A DNA stretch of 64,000 nucleotides from JBGTFE01 sp049799955 (GTDB lineage: Bacteria > Acidobacteriota > Blastocatellia > Pyrinomonadales > Pyrinomonadaceae): the NCBI GenBank assembly GCA_049799955.1, contig JBARIW010000051.1, positions 169,491-233,490 on the forward strand, written 5' to 3'. Below are positions 25,303 through 34,631 of the stretch, piece by piece. Position numbers and translations under genes: made by a program. The notes under the pieces were generated by a model, which was not told where the DNA came from, did not search any database, and saw nothing but the letters and a program-made list of their open reading frames with translations. Position 1 is the first letter of the stretch, and each line of letters starts with the position of its first letter.

Positions 25303-27240
25303 ATGATGGATAATTCTAATCAACAATCGCAAACTTCTCGTTTTATTATCGCCGCAGTGCTTTCGATGATAGTGCTTTTCGGCTGGACTTATTTTTTTGC
25401 GCCGAAGAAACCCGCGACGGATAACGCAAACACCGCTCAGAACGTCTCTAATACGGCGCAAACGCCTGTTCAGCAGGTTCAGCAGCAGGCTCCGGTTCAG
25501 ACTCAACAGCCTCAGACGGTTGCGGCGACTCCTGACAATATACCGAATAAAACAATCACGATTAAAACACCTCTTTATCAGGTGAAACTCGATTCGAAAG
25601 GCGCGGTTGCGATAAGCTGGGTTTTATTTAAAGACAAATCTCCGCAAGGCGAAAGCGCGCTTTTTGCCGACGGTTCGACTACAAACGATAAGAAACCGCT
25701 TGAACTTATTTCGCCCGAAGCTTTAAACAGAAATCCGCGCGAAGTTCCCTTTCGCCTTTTGACCGGCGACCAAAGCATTGACAGCGTAGTTAATGATAGA
25801 AACTACGAAATTTCGGTTGCGGAAGAAACGATTGAGCTTGCTCAAGGTCAGGAAAAGCCGGTTGTTTTTACATTAAGAGACGCAAGCGGTCTGGAAGTAA
25901 CCAAAAGCTTTCTTTTCCGCGCCGACAGTTATGTTTCCGACTTACAAACCAGATTAACTAAAAACGGTCAAACTATTCCGAATACAAAGCTTTTAATCGG
26001 CGCGAGCATCGGCGACCAGGGAATTGCTCATCATAATTTTTATCATATCGAACCTGAAGCGGTTGCTTTTGTTGACGAAGCGGTTAAACGACATCAGGGC
26101 GGATATGCTTTCACTTACAATAATGAAAATCAGGCTTCTTTAGCCGATAACGGAAATGTTAGCTGGGCAGGAGTCGCGGATGCTTATTTTGCGATGACCG
26201 CGATTCCGGCGGCACCGACTCAAGGGCTTGAATATCGTGCTTCGAAATACGACGTTCAAACAGAGCCTTTCTACGATGGTGTTTTCAGCTGGGTTACGCG
26301 AAGCCCTAAAACGAGTGAAACCCGACATTTAGTTACGGCTTTAGTACCTATTAACGCCGATGGCTCGACTACAAAAATTTACACGGGAACAAAGGATTAT
26401 TTTGCTCTCAACGCATATGATATTTCTCTTTCTACTGAATCGGGAAGAACGCTTTCACTTGTAGATTTAATAAATTTCAGTAATTATCGCCCGATTAGAC
26501 CGATTACAAAATTTCTTTCCATTCCGATTTTGTACAGCCTGAATTTTATCAATAATTTCACGCATAATTACGGCATCTCAATCATAATTTTCACTATTCT
26601 GTTTTATTCTTTGCTCTTCCCGCTTCGCTGGTCGCAGTCGAGGTCTTTCAAAAAGGCTTCGGGCAATGCGCCGAAAATGAAGGAAGTGCAGGATAAATTG
26701 AAGGATTTGCAGAAAAAAGGCGTTCCGATGGACGACCCGCGTATGCGCGAGCTTCAAATGGAACAGCTTCGGATGATGAAGGGCGCTGTTCCGCTTGGCG
26801 GCTGTCTGCCGATGCTTCTCCAGTTCCCTTTGCTGATTGCCTTTTTTACGGCTGTAACTGTTTCGCTTTCTATTCGTCAGGCTTCGTTTATGTGGCTGCC
26901 TGACCTTTCCGCCGGCGACCCGTATCACATTCTCGAATTCGCTTTTGTCATTTCGATGGTGCTTGCGATGAAGTTTACGCCGACTGCCGCAACCGTTACG
27001 CCCGAACAGCAGATGCAGCAGAAAATGATGGTTTTCATTATGCCTGTGATGATGCTTTTCTTTATGTGGGGTTCGCCCGCCGGACTTCTGCTTTACTGGT
27101 TCTGCGGCAACATCGTCAGCTTCGGGCAGCAGATGATTATTAATAAAATGAATAAAACAGGCGAGCCGCCGAAAGAGGAAATCGTCTCGGAAGTTCCGAG
27201 CAATGCGAAAAAGGTAAAGCCTAAGCTTTCAACATCTTAA
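25303..27240 (+). CDS. yidC: Membrane protein insertase YidC (Oxa1 family)
   Basis: A 645-residue insertase of the long Gram-negative type. The N-terminal membrane anchor (FIIAAVLSMIVLFGWTYFF) is followed by a Gln/Thr/Pro-rich linker, a periplasmic beta-sandwich (about 85-385, IKTPLYQVKLDSKGAVAISWVL) and the conserved Oxa1 core with five helices. The core includes NYGISIIIFTILFYSLLFPLRW, LGGCLPMLLQFPLLIAFF and a final MIINKMNKT. The Arg in PLRW is the usual groove residue. No Shine-Dalgarno is visible; a perfect 32-bp palindrome abuts the start. Confidence 0.97.
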   Translation: MMDNSNQQSQTSRFIIAAVLSMIVLFGWTYFFAPKKPATDNANTAQNVSNTAQTPVQQVQQQAPVQTQQPQTVAATPDNIPNKTITIKTPLYQVKLDSKGAVAISWVLFKDKSPQGESALFADGSTTNDKKPLELISPEALNRNPREVPFRLLTGDQSIDSVVNDRNYEISVAEETIELAQGQEKPVVFTLRDASGLEVTKSFLFRADSYVSDLQTRLTKNGQTIPNTKLLIGASIGDQGIAHHNFYHIEPEAVAFVDEAVKRHQGGYAFTYNNENQASLADNGNVSWAGVADAYFAMTAIPAAPTQGLEYRASKYDVQTEPFYDGVFSWVTRSPKTSETRHLVTALVPINADGSTTKIYTGTKDYFALNAYDISLSTESGRTLSLVDLINFSNYRPIRPITKFLSIPILYSLNFINNFTHNYGISIIIFTILFYSLLFPLRWSQSRSFKKASGNAPKMKEVQDKLKDLQKKGVPMDDPRMRELQMEQLRMMKGAVPLGGCLPMLLQFPLLIAFFTAVTVSLSIRQASFMWLPDLSAGDPYHILEFAFVISMVLAMKFTPTAATVTPEQQMQQKMMVFIMPVMMLFFMWGSPAGLLLYWFCGNIVSFGQQMIINKMNKTGEPPKEEIVSEVPSNAKKVKPKLSTS

Positions 27241-27249
27241 TAAACACGG

Positions 27250-27317
27250 TCTTTGACCTTTGAGCTTAGTCTTTTGATAAAAAATTACATCTAAAAGACT
27301 AAGTTCAAAGGTCAAAA
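27250..27317. terminator. Hairpin between yidC and the jag-like gene
   Basis: Near-perfect arms of about 25 bp (GACCTTTGAGCTTAGTCTTTT with AAAAGACTAAGTTCAAAGGTC), with an A-rich loop. It may end transcription or process the mRNA. It belongs to the tandem-word palindromes of this genome (GTTCAAAGG-type words). Confidence 0.6.
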
Positions 27318-27331
27318 GTCGCTCTAAAAAT

Positions 27332-27781
27332 ATGAATGAAACTTGTCAGAATGCAGAAAAATTTTTATCCGAATTGGTTGGAGATTTACGCTTTGATTTG
27401 AGCGTTTCGTCGCAATGGAGCGACGAAGGCTGCCTGCTGAATCTGAGCGGCGCAGATGTTTCCTTTCTGCTTAACGAAAACGGCGAAATGCTTGATGCGT
27501 TTGAAGTTTTGCTGTTTCAGATTTACGGTCGGGAAATCGAGCGCACGCAGCGTTTTATCTGCGATGCCGACGGCTTTCGCCAAACGCGTAAAGCCGAGCT
27601 TCAGGCAATGGCGCGTTTTGCCGCGCAAAATGTTCGAAAAAACGGCAGACCTTTTACTTTCGGCAAGCTAAATTTGACTGAGCGCCGTGTAATTCATTTA
27701 ACCTTGCAGGATGAAGCCGATTTATCGACCGAATCCGTCGGCGACGGCAGGGAAAGGAGATTACAGGTTCGTTTGAAATAA
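27332..27781 (+). CDS. Jag/KhpB-like RNA-binding protein (KH-R3H)
   Basis: A 149-residue protein in the normal jag position between yidC and mnmE. A KH-like part (about 10-85, LNENGEMLDAFEVLLFQIYGRE) is followed by an R3H domain with ALxAxAxFAA-type helix (AELQAMARFAAQNVRKNGRPF) and the ERRVIHLTLQDEADLSTESVGDG motif, where R and H match the R-x3-H signature. The N-terminal Jag_N domain is absent. Such proteins bind RNA and affect cell envelope growth in Gram-positives. Confidence 0.88.
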   Translation: MNETCQNAEKFLSELVGDLRFDLSVSSQWSDEGCLLNLSGADVSFLLNENGEMLDAFEVLLFQIYGREIERTQRFICDADGFRQTRKAELQAMARFAAQNVRKNGRPFTFGKLNLTERRVIHLTLQDEADLSTESVGDGRERRLQVRLK

Positions 27782-27790
27782 TTACTGTCT

Positions 27791-27848
27791 AAAAGTGAAA
27801 GAGTGAAAAGGTGAAAAGGATTACACATTTCACTTTTTCACTCTTTTC
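27791..27848. repeat. Palindrome of AAAAGTGAA words
   Basis: Arms AAAAGTGAAAGAGTGAAAAG and CACTTTTTCACTCTTTT around a short centre, between the jag-like gene and mnmE. Related words occur at 39601-39680 and 51953-52035. Confidence 0.75.
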
Positions 27849-27862
27849 TTTATTTTAACTTT

Positions 27863-29212
27863 ATGGCAGCTACAATCGTCGCACTTGCAACACCACTCGG
27901 AAGAAGCGGAATCGGTGTTATTCGCTTGAGCGGCGAAGCTTCGCTCCCGATTGTGCGCGAGCTTACGCTCGATGAAAAATTCAATCCAAAACCTCGTTTT
28001 GCTCATCTTAAAAAAATCTACAATCCTGAAACAAGTGAAATAATCGATGCGGCTTTAATTACTTATTTTAAGTCTCCGCAATCGTTTACAGGCGAAGATG
28101 TAATTGAAATAAGTTGTCACGGCTCGCCCGTTATTCTGCGCCAAATCATTGATTTAAGCCTCAAATTTGATGCCCGGATGGCTGAGGCGGGCGAATTTTC
28201 GCTTCGCGCGCTTGCAAACGGGCAGATGAATTTATCGCAGGCTGAGGCAATTCGAGATTTGATTGATGCTCAAACTATTTTTTCCGCAAGGCAAGCCGTC
28301 AGGCAGCTTAACGGCGAATTTTCCAACCAATTACAGCCTCTTAAAGACAATTTGCTTGATGTTATTATCATTCTCGAATCTGCGCTTGAGTTCGTCGAAG
28401 ACGATTTGCCTGACTTTCAAACTGAAAATATTAAAATAAAATTAACCGAAATTGCACGAAACATAGGTGAAATAGCTTCGACTTTCCGGGCTGGAAAATT
28501 GATTCGTGAAGGTTTGAAAGTCGCGCTCGTCGGACGACCGAATGTTGGCAAGTCCAGCCTTTTCAACGCCTTACTAGGTCAGGAACGGGCAATTGTAACT
28601 GAAATTGCCGGAACCACACGCGACCAGATTCATGAAAGATTTACGATTAATAACATTCCGATTTCTTTAATTGATACGGCGGGTTTGCGTGAAACTTCCG
28701 ATATGGTCGAAAGCATCGGCGTTGAGCGCTCGAAACGCTTGATGGCTGATGCCGATTTGGTTGTTGTTCTTTTAGACGGGACTCAAGTTCTAAGCGCTGA
28801 GGATAGGGAAATTATGTCTCACTCTAAAGCCTTAAACTATTTGATTGCAGTTAATAAGAATGATTTACCTCAAGCTGATTTTAATTTTATAAGCCAAAAG
28901 AAGATTTTGCATATCTCAGCCAAAACTGGCGAAGGTTTAGATAAATTGCAGCAGGCTATTATTGAGCCTTTTACTTCACAAGATATTGAAAATTCAGGCT
29001 TTTTAGTTTCAGACGCGCGGCATCATGACCTTCTTGTGCGGGCAAAAAGCGAGATTGAGAGCTCGATTGTCTTAATCAATCAAAAAATGAGTGAAGAAAT
29101 TATTCTTATTGGTTTGCACAATTCGCTCCGTTATCTTGGTCAAATTACCGGAGAGACTACAACGGAAGATATGCTGACTCGCATTTTCTCCACATTTTGC
29201 ATCGGAAAGTAG
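27863..29212 (+). CDS. mnmE: tRNA modification GTPase MnmE
   Basis: A 449-residue MnmE. With MnmG it installs the carboxymethylaminomethyl group at U34 of certain tRNAs. The N-terminal formyl-THF-binding domain (TIVALATPLGRSGIGVIRLSG), the helical domain, and an inserted G domain are all present. The G domain has G1 GRPNVGKSSLFNAL, G2/G3 GTTRDQIHE and DTAGLRET, and G4 NKND. The protein ends in FCIGK with the essential Cys. Length is normal. Confidence 0.97.
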   Translation: MAATIVALATPLGRSGIGVIRLSGEASLPIVRELTLDEKFNPKPRFAHLKKIYNPETSEIIDAALITYFKSPQSFTGEDVIEISCHGSPVILRQIIDLSLKFDARMAEAGEFSLRALANGQMNLSQAEAIRDLIDAQTIFSARQAVRQLNGEFSNQLQPLKDNLLDVIIILESALEFVEDDLPDFQTENIKIKLTEIARNIGEIASTFRAGKLIREGLKVALVGRPNVGKSSLFNALLGQERAIVTEIAGTTRDQIHERFTINNIPISLIDTAGLRETSDMVESIGVERSKRLMADADLVVVLLDGTQVLSAEDREIMSHSKALNYLIAVNKNDLPQADFNFISQKKILHISAKTGEGLDKLQQAIIEPFTSQDIENSGFLVSDARHHDLLVRAKSEIESSIVLINQKMSEEIILIGLHNSLRYLGQITGETTTEDMLTRIFSTFCIGK

Positions 29213-29389
29213 TTGGGTAGAATATATAAAATAAGTCTGCTTTATAGAACATAAATCTTATGTATAAACAAGTTTCTGGTTCAAAACCTTCTTAGTGTTG
29301 GCAAAACGAATCTGTTCGATTAAAATAATCTGTTATTCATATGGCGGATTTTAGCTCTATTTTTCGCTTAAAGAATAAAATTGTTAATT

Positions 29390-31276
29390 ATGAGTTTTGA
29401 TGAGCAATTTGATGTGATTGTTATTGGTGCCGGACATGCAGGCTGCGAGGCGGCTTCCGCTTCTGCGCGTCTTGGCGCTGAAACCGCACTTGTTACGATA
29501 AACCTCGACCTAATTGGGCAGATGTCTTGCAATCCTGCGGTTGGAGGTATTGCAAAGGGACATATTGTCCGCGAAATTGACGCGCTCGGTGGAATTATGG
29601 GACGCGTTATTGACCGCACCGGCATTCAATTCAGACTTCTAAACCGTTCCCGCGGTCCCGCCGTACAGTCGCCTCGAGCCCAGGCTGATAGAAGTTTATA
29701 TCGCATCGAAATGCGTCGTGTCCTTGAAGCTACTCCAAATCTAAATCTTCGACAAGGAGTTGTTGTTAAGCTAATTACTGAAAACAATAAGGTTATAGGT
29801 GTAGAGCTGCAAGACACACGAAGATTTGCGGCGAAGGCTGTTATTATTGCCACAGGAACTTTCCTCAATGGAACTATTCATACAGGGCAACGAACATTTT
29901 CTGCCGGGCGCGCAGGGGAGCCTGCGTCAATTGAGCTTGCCGAGGATTTAAAAACGATTGGTTTTCCTGTGGGTCGTCTCAAAACCGGAACTCCGCCACG
30001 ACTAGATGGTAGAACAATTGATTGGGACGCCTTTGAACCACAACCTGCTGACGAAAATCCTGTTGCTTTTTCATTTGCAACTGAAAAGATTGAACAACCG
30101 CAAATTCAATGCTTTATTGGATATACAGACGAAGCTTTGCATAATGAAATTCGTTCTAATCTTCATCAATCTCCATTATATTCAGGTAAAATAAAAGGTA
30201 TCGGACCACGCTACTGTCCTTCGATAGAAGATAAAGTGGTAAAATTTGCTGATAAAAATCGCCATCAATTATTTCTTGAGCCTGAGGGACATGATACCAA
30301 TGAAGTTTACTTAAATGGATTCTCTACTTCCCTGCCTGCCGAGTTACAGCAAAATTTATTGAAAATGATTTCCGGGTTTGAAAATGTAAAGATTATTCGT
30401 CCCGGATATGCAATCGAATATGATTTTGTTGATCCGCGAGAATTATATCCGACTATGGAAACTACTCGTATTAAAGGACTTTACTTCGCCGGGCAAATTA
30501 ACGGGACAACAGGATATGAAGAAGCTGCCTGTCAGGGATTGATGGCTGGAATTAACGCGGCTTTACAAATTCAAGGAAGAAAAACATTCTCTCTACGGCG
30601 TGATGAATCTTATATTGGTGTTTTGGTTGATGATTTGATACAACACGGGGTTGATGAGCCTTATCGAATTTTTACTTCAAGAGCCGAAGCCCGTCTTACT
30701 TTACGTCATGACAATGCTGACCAAAGGTTATCTCCAAAAGGACATGATATTGGACTCTTAGGACAAACTGATTGGGAAAGATTTAATCAAAAACGTGATA
30801 GAATTGCAATTCTAAGAAATAATCTGGATAATATTCGCCTGAAGCGATCATCAATAGAATATACGACTATTTCACAAATTCTTGAGAGTGACTTGGGTAA
30901 TTCTATAACATTGTCTCAGCTTTCAATGCGTCAAGGCGTCAAATCCGAGCTTGTTTACAGATTTTTACCTCAAGAAATTAGGTCAATTACAAAAATGAAA
31001 GATTTAGAGACTGCCTTAGCAGATTCGCTTTATCGCGGATATATCCAATCTCAGCAAAATACCGCCGAACGAGTAAATCATTCGGACAATCTAAAGGTCC
31101 CGCAAAATTTTAGTTTTAATACAGTAAGTGGCTTGTCAAACGAAATGGTTGAACGGTTAGAAAGAGCAAAACCACAAACTTTTGGGCAACTACGTAAAAT
31201 TTCTGGACTTACGCCTTCAGCAATCTCAACTGTTTTAGTGCATTTAACCGCAAATAAATCATATAAGTCTAATTAA
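29390..31276 (+). CDS. mnmG: tRNA uridine 5-carboxymethylaminomethyl modification enzyme MnmG
   Basis: A 628-residue FAD protein, partner of MnmE. The FAD motif FDVIVIGAGHAGCEAA is at the N-terminus, with SCNPAVGGIAKGHIVREIDALGG, FLNGTIHTG, GLYFAGQINGTTGYEEAACQG and EPYRIFTSRAEARLTLR further on, all MnmG hallmarks. The frame opens at a TTG (29381), but the ATG at 29390 (MSFDEQ) is preferred. Part of the mnmE-mnmG-parA-parB order. Confidence 0.97.
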   Translation: MSFDEQFDVIVIGAGHAGCEAASASARLGAETALVTINLDLIGQMSCNPAVGGIAKGHIVREIDALGGIMGRVIDRTGIQFRLLNRSRGPAVQSPRAQADRSLYRIEMRRVLEATPNLNLRQGVVVKLITENNKVIGVELQDTRRFAAKAVIIATGTFLNGTIHTGQRTFSAGRAGEPASIELAEDLKTIGFPVGRLKTGTPPRLDGRTIDWDAFEPQPADENPVAFSFATEKIEQPQIQCFIGYTDEALHNEIRSNLHQSPLYSGKIKGIGPRYCPSIEDKVVKFADKNRHQLFLEPEGHDTNEVYLNGFSTSLPAELQQNLLKMISGFENVKIIRPGYAIEYDFVDPRELYPTMETTRIKGLYFAGQINGTTGYEEAACQGLMAGINAALQIQGRKTFSLRRDESYIGVLVDDLIQHGVDEPYRIFTSRAEARLTLRHDNADQRLSPKGHDIGLLGQTDWERFNQKRDRIAILRNNLDNIRLKRSSIEYTTISQILESDLGNSITLSQLSMRQGVKSELVYRFLPQEIRSITKMKDLETALADSLYRGYIQSQQNTAERVNHSDNLKVPQNFSFNTVSGLSNEMVERLERAKPQTFGQLRKISGLTPSAISTVLVHLTANKSYKSN

Positions 31277-31291
31277 CTACAATTTATTTAA

Positions 31292-31350
31292 TAAAATGTG
31301 GGACATACTACATTTATCATAAATTGACATGTAGTATGTCCCACATTTTA
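31292..31350 (+). terminator. Perfect 22-bp hairpin after mnmG
   Basis: Arms 31292-31313 and 31329-31350 are exact inverted copies (TAAAATGTGGGACATACTAC and its complement), with a 15-base loop and a following T-rich TTTTA. It is longer than most terminators but placed like one, between mnmG and parA. Confidence 0.7.
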
Positions 31351-31433
31351 TTTTAAGATTAAGGTTAGGATATTAGGGTTACGCAAAAGATTGTGATAGG
31401 TTATATGTAAAACTTCATAGAAGAGAGTTCAAA

Positions 31434-32195
31434 ATGGGAAAAATAATAGCGGTTGCTAATCAAAAGGGAGGCGTTGGGAAAACTACTACCGCGGTAAATC
31501 TTGCAGCAGGCTTAGCCGTTGAAGAGAAAAAAGTTCTTCTTATAGACGCTGACCCACAGGGAAATGCGACTTCAGGTTCAGGTGTTCCGCGTACAATGTC
31601 AAGAAAAACGCTATATAACGCAATAGTTATGGGCGAATCTCTGGAAAATATAATTTTGCCCACAGAACTTCCCCTGCTTTTTGTAATACCTGCTGACAAA
31701 AATCTTGCAGGCGCTGAAGTAGAACTGGTAGATGCAAATAATAGAGAGTATAAAATTAAGAGTTTACTAGCTACTATCAAAGATAAATTTGATTATATAA
31801 TAATAGATTGTCCCCCATCGTTAGGACTTTTAACTTTAAATGGATTAACAGCCGCAGATTCACTACTCGTCCCTATTCAATGTGAATATTACGCCTTGGA
31901 AGGGGTAACTGAATTGTTCGATACGCTTGCACGTTTACGTAGAGGATTAAATCCACAACTGATTATAGAAGGCTTGCTTTTAACGATGTACGATGAAAGG
32001 ACAAATTTATCGGCGGCTGTTGCGCAAGATTTGAGAGATTTTTACGGCTCACAAGTGTTGAAAACAGTAATTCCGAGAAATGTTCGTCTCGCCGAGGCAC
32101 CAAGCTATGGTAAACCTATAATATTATATGATATACGCTCACGCGGCGCAGAGAGTTATATACAGTTAGCTAAGGAGATTTTAAGTCATGAGTAG
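31434..32195 (+). CDS. parA: ParA/Soj chromosome partitioning ATPase
   Basis: A 253-residue Soj-type ParA with the deviant Walker A KGGVGKTTTAVNLA at residues 11-24, Walker A' IDADPQGNATSG and Walker B DYIIIDCPPSLG. With ParB and parS it segregates origins and regulates DnaA in other bacteria. It overlaps parB by 8 bp. Confidence 0.97.
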   Translation: MGKIIAVANQKGGVGKTTTAVNLAAGLAVEEKKVLLIDADPQGNATSGSGVPRTMSRKTLYNAIVMGESLENIILPTELPLLFVIPADKNLAGAEVELVDANNREYKIKSLLATIKDKFDYIIIDCPPSLGLLTLNGLTAADSLLVPIQCEYYALEGVTELFDTLARLRRGLNPQLIIEGLLLTMYDERTNLSAAVAQDLRDFYGSQVLKTVIPRNVRLAEAPSYGKPIILYDIRSRGAESYIQLAKEILSHE

Positions 32196-33051
32196 AAAAG
32201 CGTTGGGAAGAGGCTTAAGTGCTTTATTAGGTGAAGAAACATCAGAAAATACAGGCGAGCAATTTCTTGAAATAGATTTGGATTTAATCAAACCAAACTC
32301 TGACCAGCCTCGGACACGATTTGCAGAAGAAAAATTAGAAGAGTTAGCACAGTCGATTAGAGCTAACGGAATTGTACAGCCGATTCTTGTAAGACGACAG
32401 GGCGGGCATTTTGAATTAGTTGCGGGTGAAAGACGTTGGAGAGCGGCTCAAAGAGCAGGCTTACGAAAAATTCCGGCTGTGATAAAAGATATTACGAATG
32501 ACAAACTGTTAGAACTTGCTCTTGTAGAAAATATTCAAAGGCAAGAGTTAAATGCAATAGAAGAAGCGAAGGCATATCGCAAACTTATTGATACAGTTGG
32601 ACTTACACAGGAAATGATTGCTGAAAGAGTCGGAAAAAATCGAACCATTATTACTACCTTTCTGCGTTTATTAAGGCTTCCGGATGATATACAAAAGCTT
32701 GTCGAAGAAGAAAAAATTTCCGCCGGTCACGGCAGAGCCTTGTTACTAACTGATGATACAGAAGCGCAAAGACGTGTTGCGAGGATGATTATAGAAATGT
32801 CTCTCTCGGTACGCGAAACAGAAAAAGCCGTAAAGAGAATAGGCAAAGGTGAGAAGCAAGCTGATGAAAACAAACGAGTTGTGCCGACAAGCGATGCAAA
32901 TACGAAAGCAGCTGAAACAAAATTGAGAAGATATTTCGGCACAAATGTCCAGATTGTTTTAGATAAGAAAGGAACCGGCGGAAAAATTGAGATTGAATAT
33001 TACGGTGAGACAGATTTGGATAGAATTTACAATTTAATTTTAAAAAGTTAA
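32188..33051 (+). CDS. parB: ParB/Spo0J partitioning protein
   Basis: A 287-residue ParB. It has an N-terminal LGRGLSALLG (ParA-interaction), the CTPase/ParB core IVQPILVRRQ...YELVAGERRWRAAQRAGL-type segment (FELVAGERRWRAAQRAGL, with the GERRWRA arginine box), ENIQRQELNAIEEA, the HTH EMIAERVGKNRTIITTFLRLL, and a C-terminal dimer domain. I saw no consensus parS (TGTTTCACGTGAAACA) in the window. Confidence 0.97.
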   Translation: MSRKALGRGLSALLGEETSENTGEQFLEIDLDLIKPNSDQPRTRFAEEKLEELAQSIRANGIVQPILVRRQGGHFELVAGERRWRAAQRAGLRKIPAVIKDITNDKLLELALVENIQRQELNAIEEAKAYRKLIDTVGLTQEMIAERVGKNRTIITTFLRLLRLPDDIQKLVEEEKISAGHGRALLLTDDTEAQRRVARMIIEMSLSVRETEKAVKRIGKGEKQADENKRVVPTSDANTKAAETKLRRYFGTNVQIVLDKKGTGGKIEIEYYGETDLDRIYNLILKS

Positions 33052-33067
33052 ATATAACTGAAAGATT

Positions 33068-33120
33068 AAAGTTCAAAGTCAGTTTGCCTTATCAGATTTG
33101 AGATAAGAAAATGGCTTTGG
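33068..33120. repeat. Imperfect hairpin between parB and selD
   Basis: Outer arms AAAGTTCAAAGTC and GGCTTTGGACTTTTT with an inner perfect CTTATC/GATAAG stem. It ends in TTTTT and may be a parB terminator; it shares the TTCAAAG word with other palindromes here. Confidence 0.5.
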
Positions 33121-33132
33121 ACTTTTTAATTT

Positions 33133-34158
33133 ATGAAACAAAAACGGTTAACAGAAATGGTTTCCTGTGCCGGTTGAGTGGCGAAACTTGCGCCAAGCGA
33201 CCTTGCTCAAGTTTTGAGCAAATTACCCAGACAGGATTTTTCGACAGATGTTTTAGTTGGTTTTGAAACATCTGACGATGCAGGTGTGTTCCGTTTGGAT
33301 AGAAACACTGCTTTGGTGCAAACTGTTGATTTCTTTACACCTATCGCGGATGAGCCGGAGATTTACGGGCAAATTGCAGCGATAAATTCGCTCAACGATG
33401 TATATGCGATGGGCGGAATGCCATTGTCGGCGCTCTCAATAGTCTGTTATCCGCAAAAAGGCGATTGGGAAGTTTTAGGACAAATTTTGCTTGGCGGGCA
33501 GAAGGCTCTAAATAAAGAAAATGTCGTGGTTATCGGCGGTCACTCGGTCGATGACCAGGAAATAAAGTTCGGTTATGCGATAACCGGAATTGTGCATCCT
33601 GATAAAATCGTTAAAAACTCGGGCGCGAAAGCCGGAGATTATCTGGTTTTGACAAAGCCAATCGGGACGGGAGTTATCAGTACGGGAGTTAAATTTGAAA
33701 AAGCCAGCGAGAGAGCGAAAAATGCAGCGTTAAAAACAATGACCACATCGGCAAGAGAAGCGTCTAAAGCTATGCAGGAAGTCGGCGCAAATGGATGCAC
33801 GGATATAACGGGTTTTGGTTTGCTCGGACATGCTTATGAAATGGCGAAGGCAAGCGAAGTTACTTTTTTGCTCGAATCTGAAAGTATTGAGCTGCTGCCG
33901 GATGTTTTAGAATTAATCAAACAGGGAATGTTGACACGCGGTGATAAAAACAACCGTGTGTACGTTGGCGAAACTATTAAATTCAGCGACAATGTTAGTG
34001 GTTTAATGCAAAGCGCATTGTTTGATCCGCAAACAGCCGGAGGACTTTTGATTAGTCTCGAAGAAGATAAATTGAAGGATTATATAGACAAGGTAGAAGG
34101 CGCGAAAATAATCGGCAGAGTTGCGCCGTTCAAGGATTTTTTAATTGAGGTTGAATAG
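33133..34158 (+). CDS. selD: Selenophosphate synthetase SelD with selenocysteine (UGA at 33175)
   Basis: SelD makes selenophosphate from selenide and ATP. The body matches the family (PRQDFSTDVLVGFETSDDAGVF, NSLNDVYAMGG, VIGGHSVDDQEIKFGYAITG, GCTDITGFGLLGHAYEMA, FDPQTAGGLL). A frame starting at GTG 33178 would lack the catalytic N-terminus. Reading from the ATG at 33133 through the in-frame TGA (33175-33177) gives MKQKRLTEMVSCAG-U-VAKLAPSDL. The Sec falls at residue 15, exactly at the catalytic Cys position of SelD. A hairpin sits just downstream. The protein would be 341 residues. An automatic caller would either truncate this gene or call a pseudogene. Confidence 0.92.
33175..33222 (+). promoter_or_regulatory. 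Candidate bacterial SECIS element of selD
   Basis: Downstream of the UGA is a perfect 8-bp stem TTGCTCAA/TTGAGCAA (33203-33210 and 33214-33221) with loop GTT, preceded by a small GGCG/CGCC stem (about 33179-33195). Distance and a G in the apical loop suit SelB recognition. The fold was judged by eye only. Confidence 0.6.
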
Positions 34159-34200
34159 CACAAACGTTGTGTTCGCAGCAGTTTAGAGTTGAAATAAAAG

Positions 34201-34617
34201 ATGTATTTGTTTATTTTAGAATCAATCGGAACATCAGAGCTTTTGCTGATTGGGCTTGTCGCGCTTATTTTTTTCGGTCCGCGCAAATTGCCCGATTTTG
34301 CACGCTCGCTTGGAAAAATAATGAACGAATTTCGCCGTTCGAGCAATGAATTTAAGCAGACGTGGGAAAGGGAAGTCGCTTCGGAAGTAAATCAATTAAA
34401 GGAAGAAACGAGCTTTACGTCCGTTTCGCAAAATTCGGGTAAAGTCGAAGAATCAATCGAAAAAAATTCAATCGCGGCTAAAAAAACAATGATTTCGCCG
34501 GAAATAAAGGAGTTGAGTGAGGAAGATTTTCAGGCTATAAAACCAAAAGAAAATTTAGAGATTCAGGCAAAAACTGAAACGGAAGAAACTCTCACAAGCA
34601 AACAAAACTGGTTATAA
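34201..34617 (+). CDS. tatA: Twin-arginine translocase subunit TatA/TatB type
   Basis: A 138-residue protein with a short periplasmic start, one membrane helix and the hinge FFGPRKLPDFARSLGKIMNEFRRSSNEFKQ typical of TatA/TatB. A long acidic tail (about 60-138) is closer to TatB in length. It forms the Sec-independent export system for folded proteins with TatC, which starts 14 bp downstream. Assigning A or B from one copy is uncertain. Confidence 0.9.
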   Translation: MYLFILESIGTSELLLIGLVALIFFGPRKLPDFARSLGKIMNEFRRSSNEFKQTWEREVASEVNQLKEETSFTSVSQNSGKVEESIEKNSIAAKKTMISPEIKELSEEDFQAIKPKENLEIQAKTETEETLTSKQNWL

Positions 34618-34631
34618 ATCTCATTTTCAAG

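Noticed and set aside
31277..33132. parS site near parA-parB
   Set aside because: No sequence close to TGTTTCACGTGAAACA was found. The 22-bp palindrome at 31292 is unrelated to the consensus.
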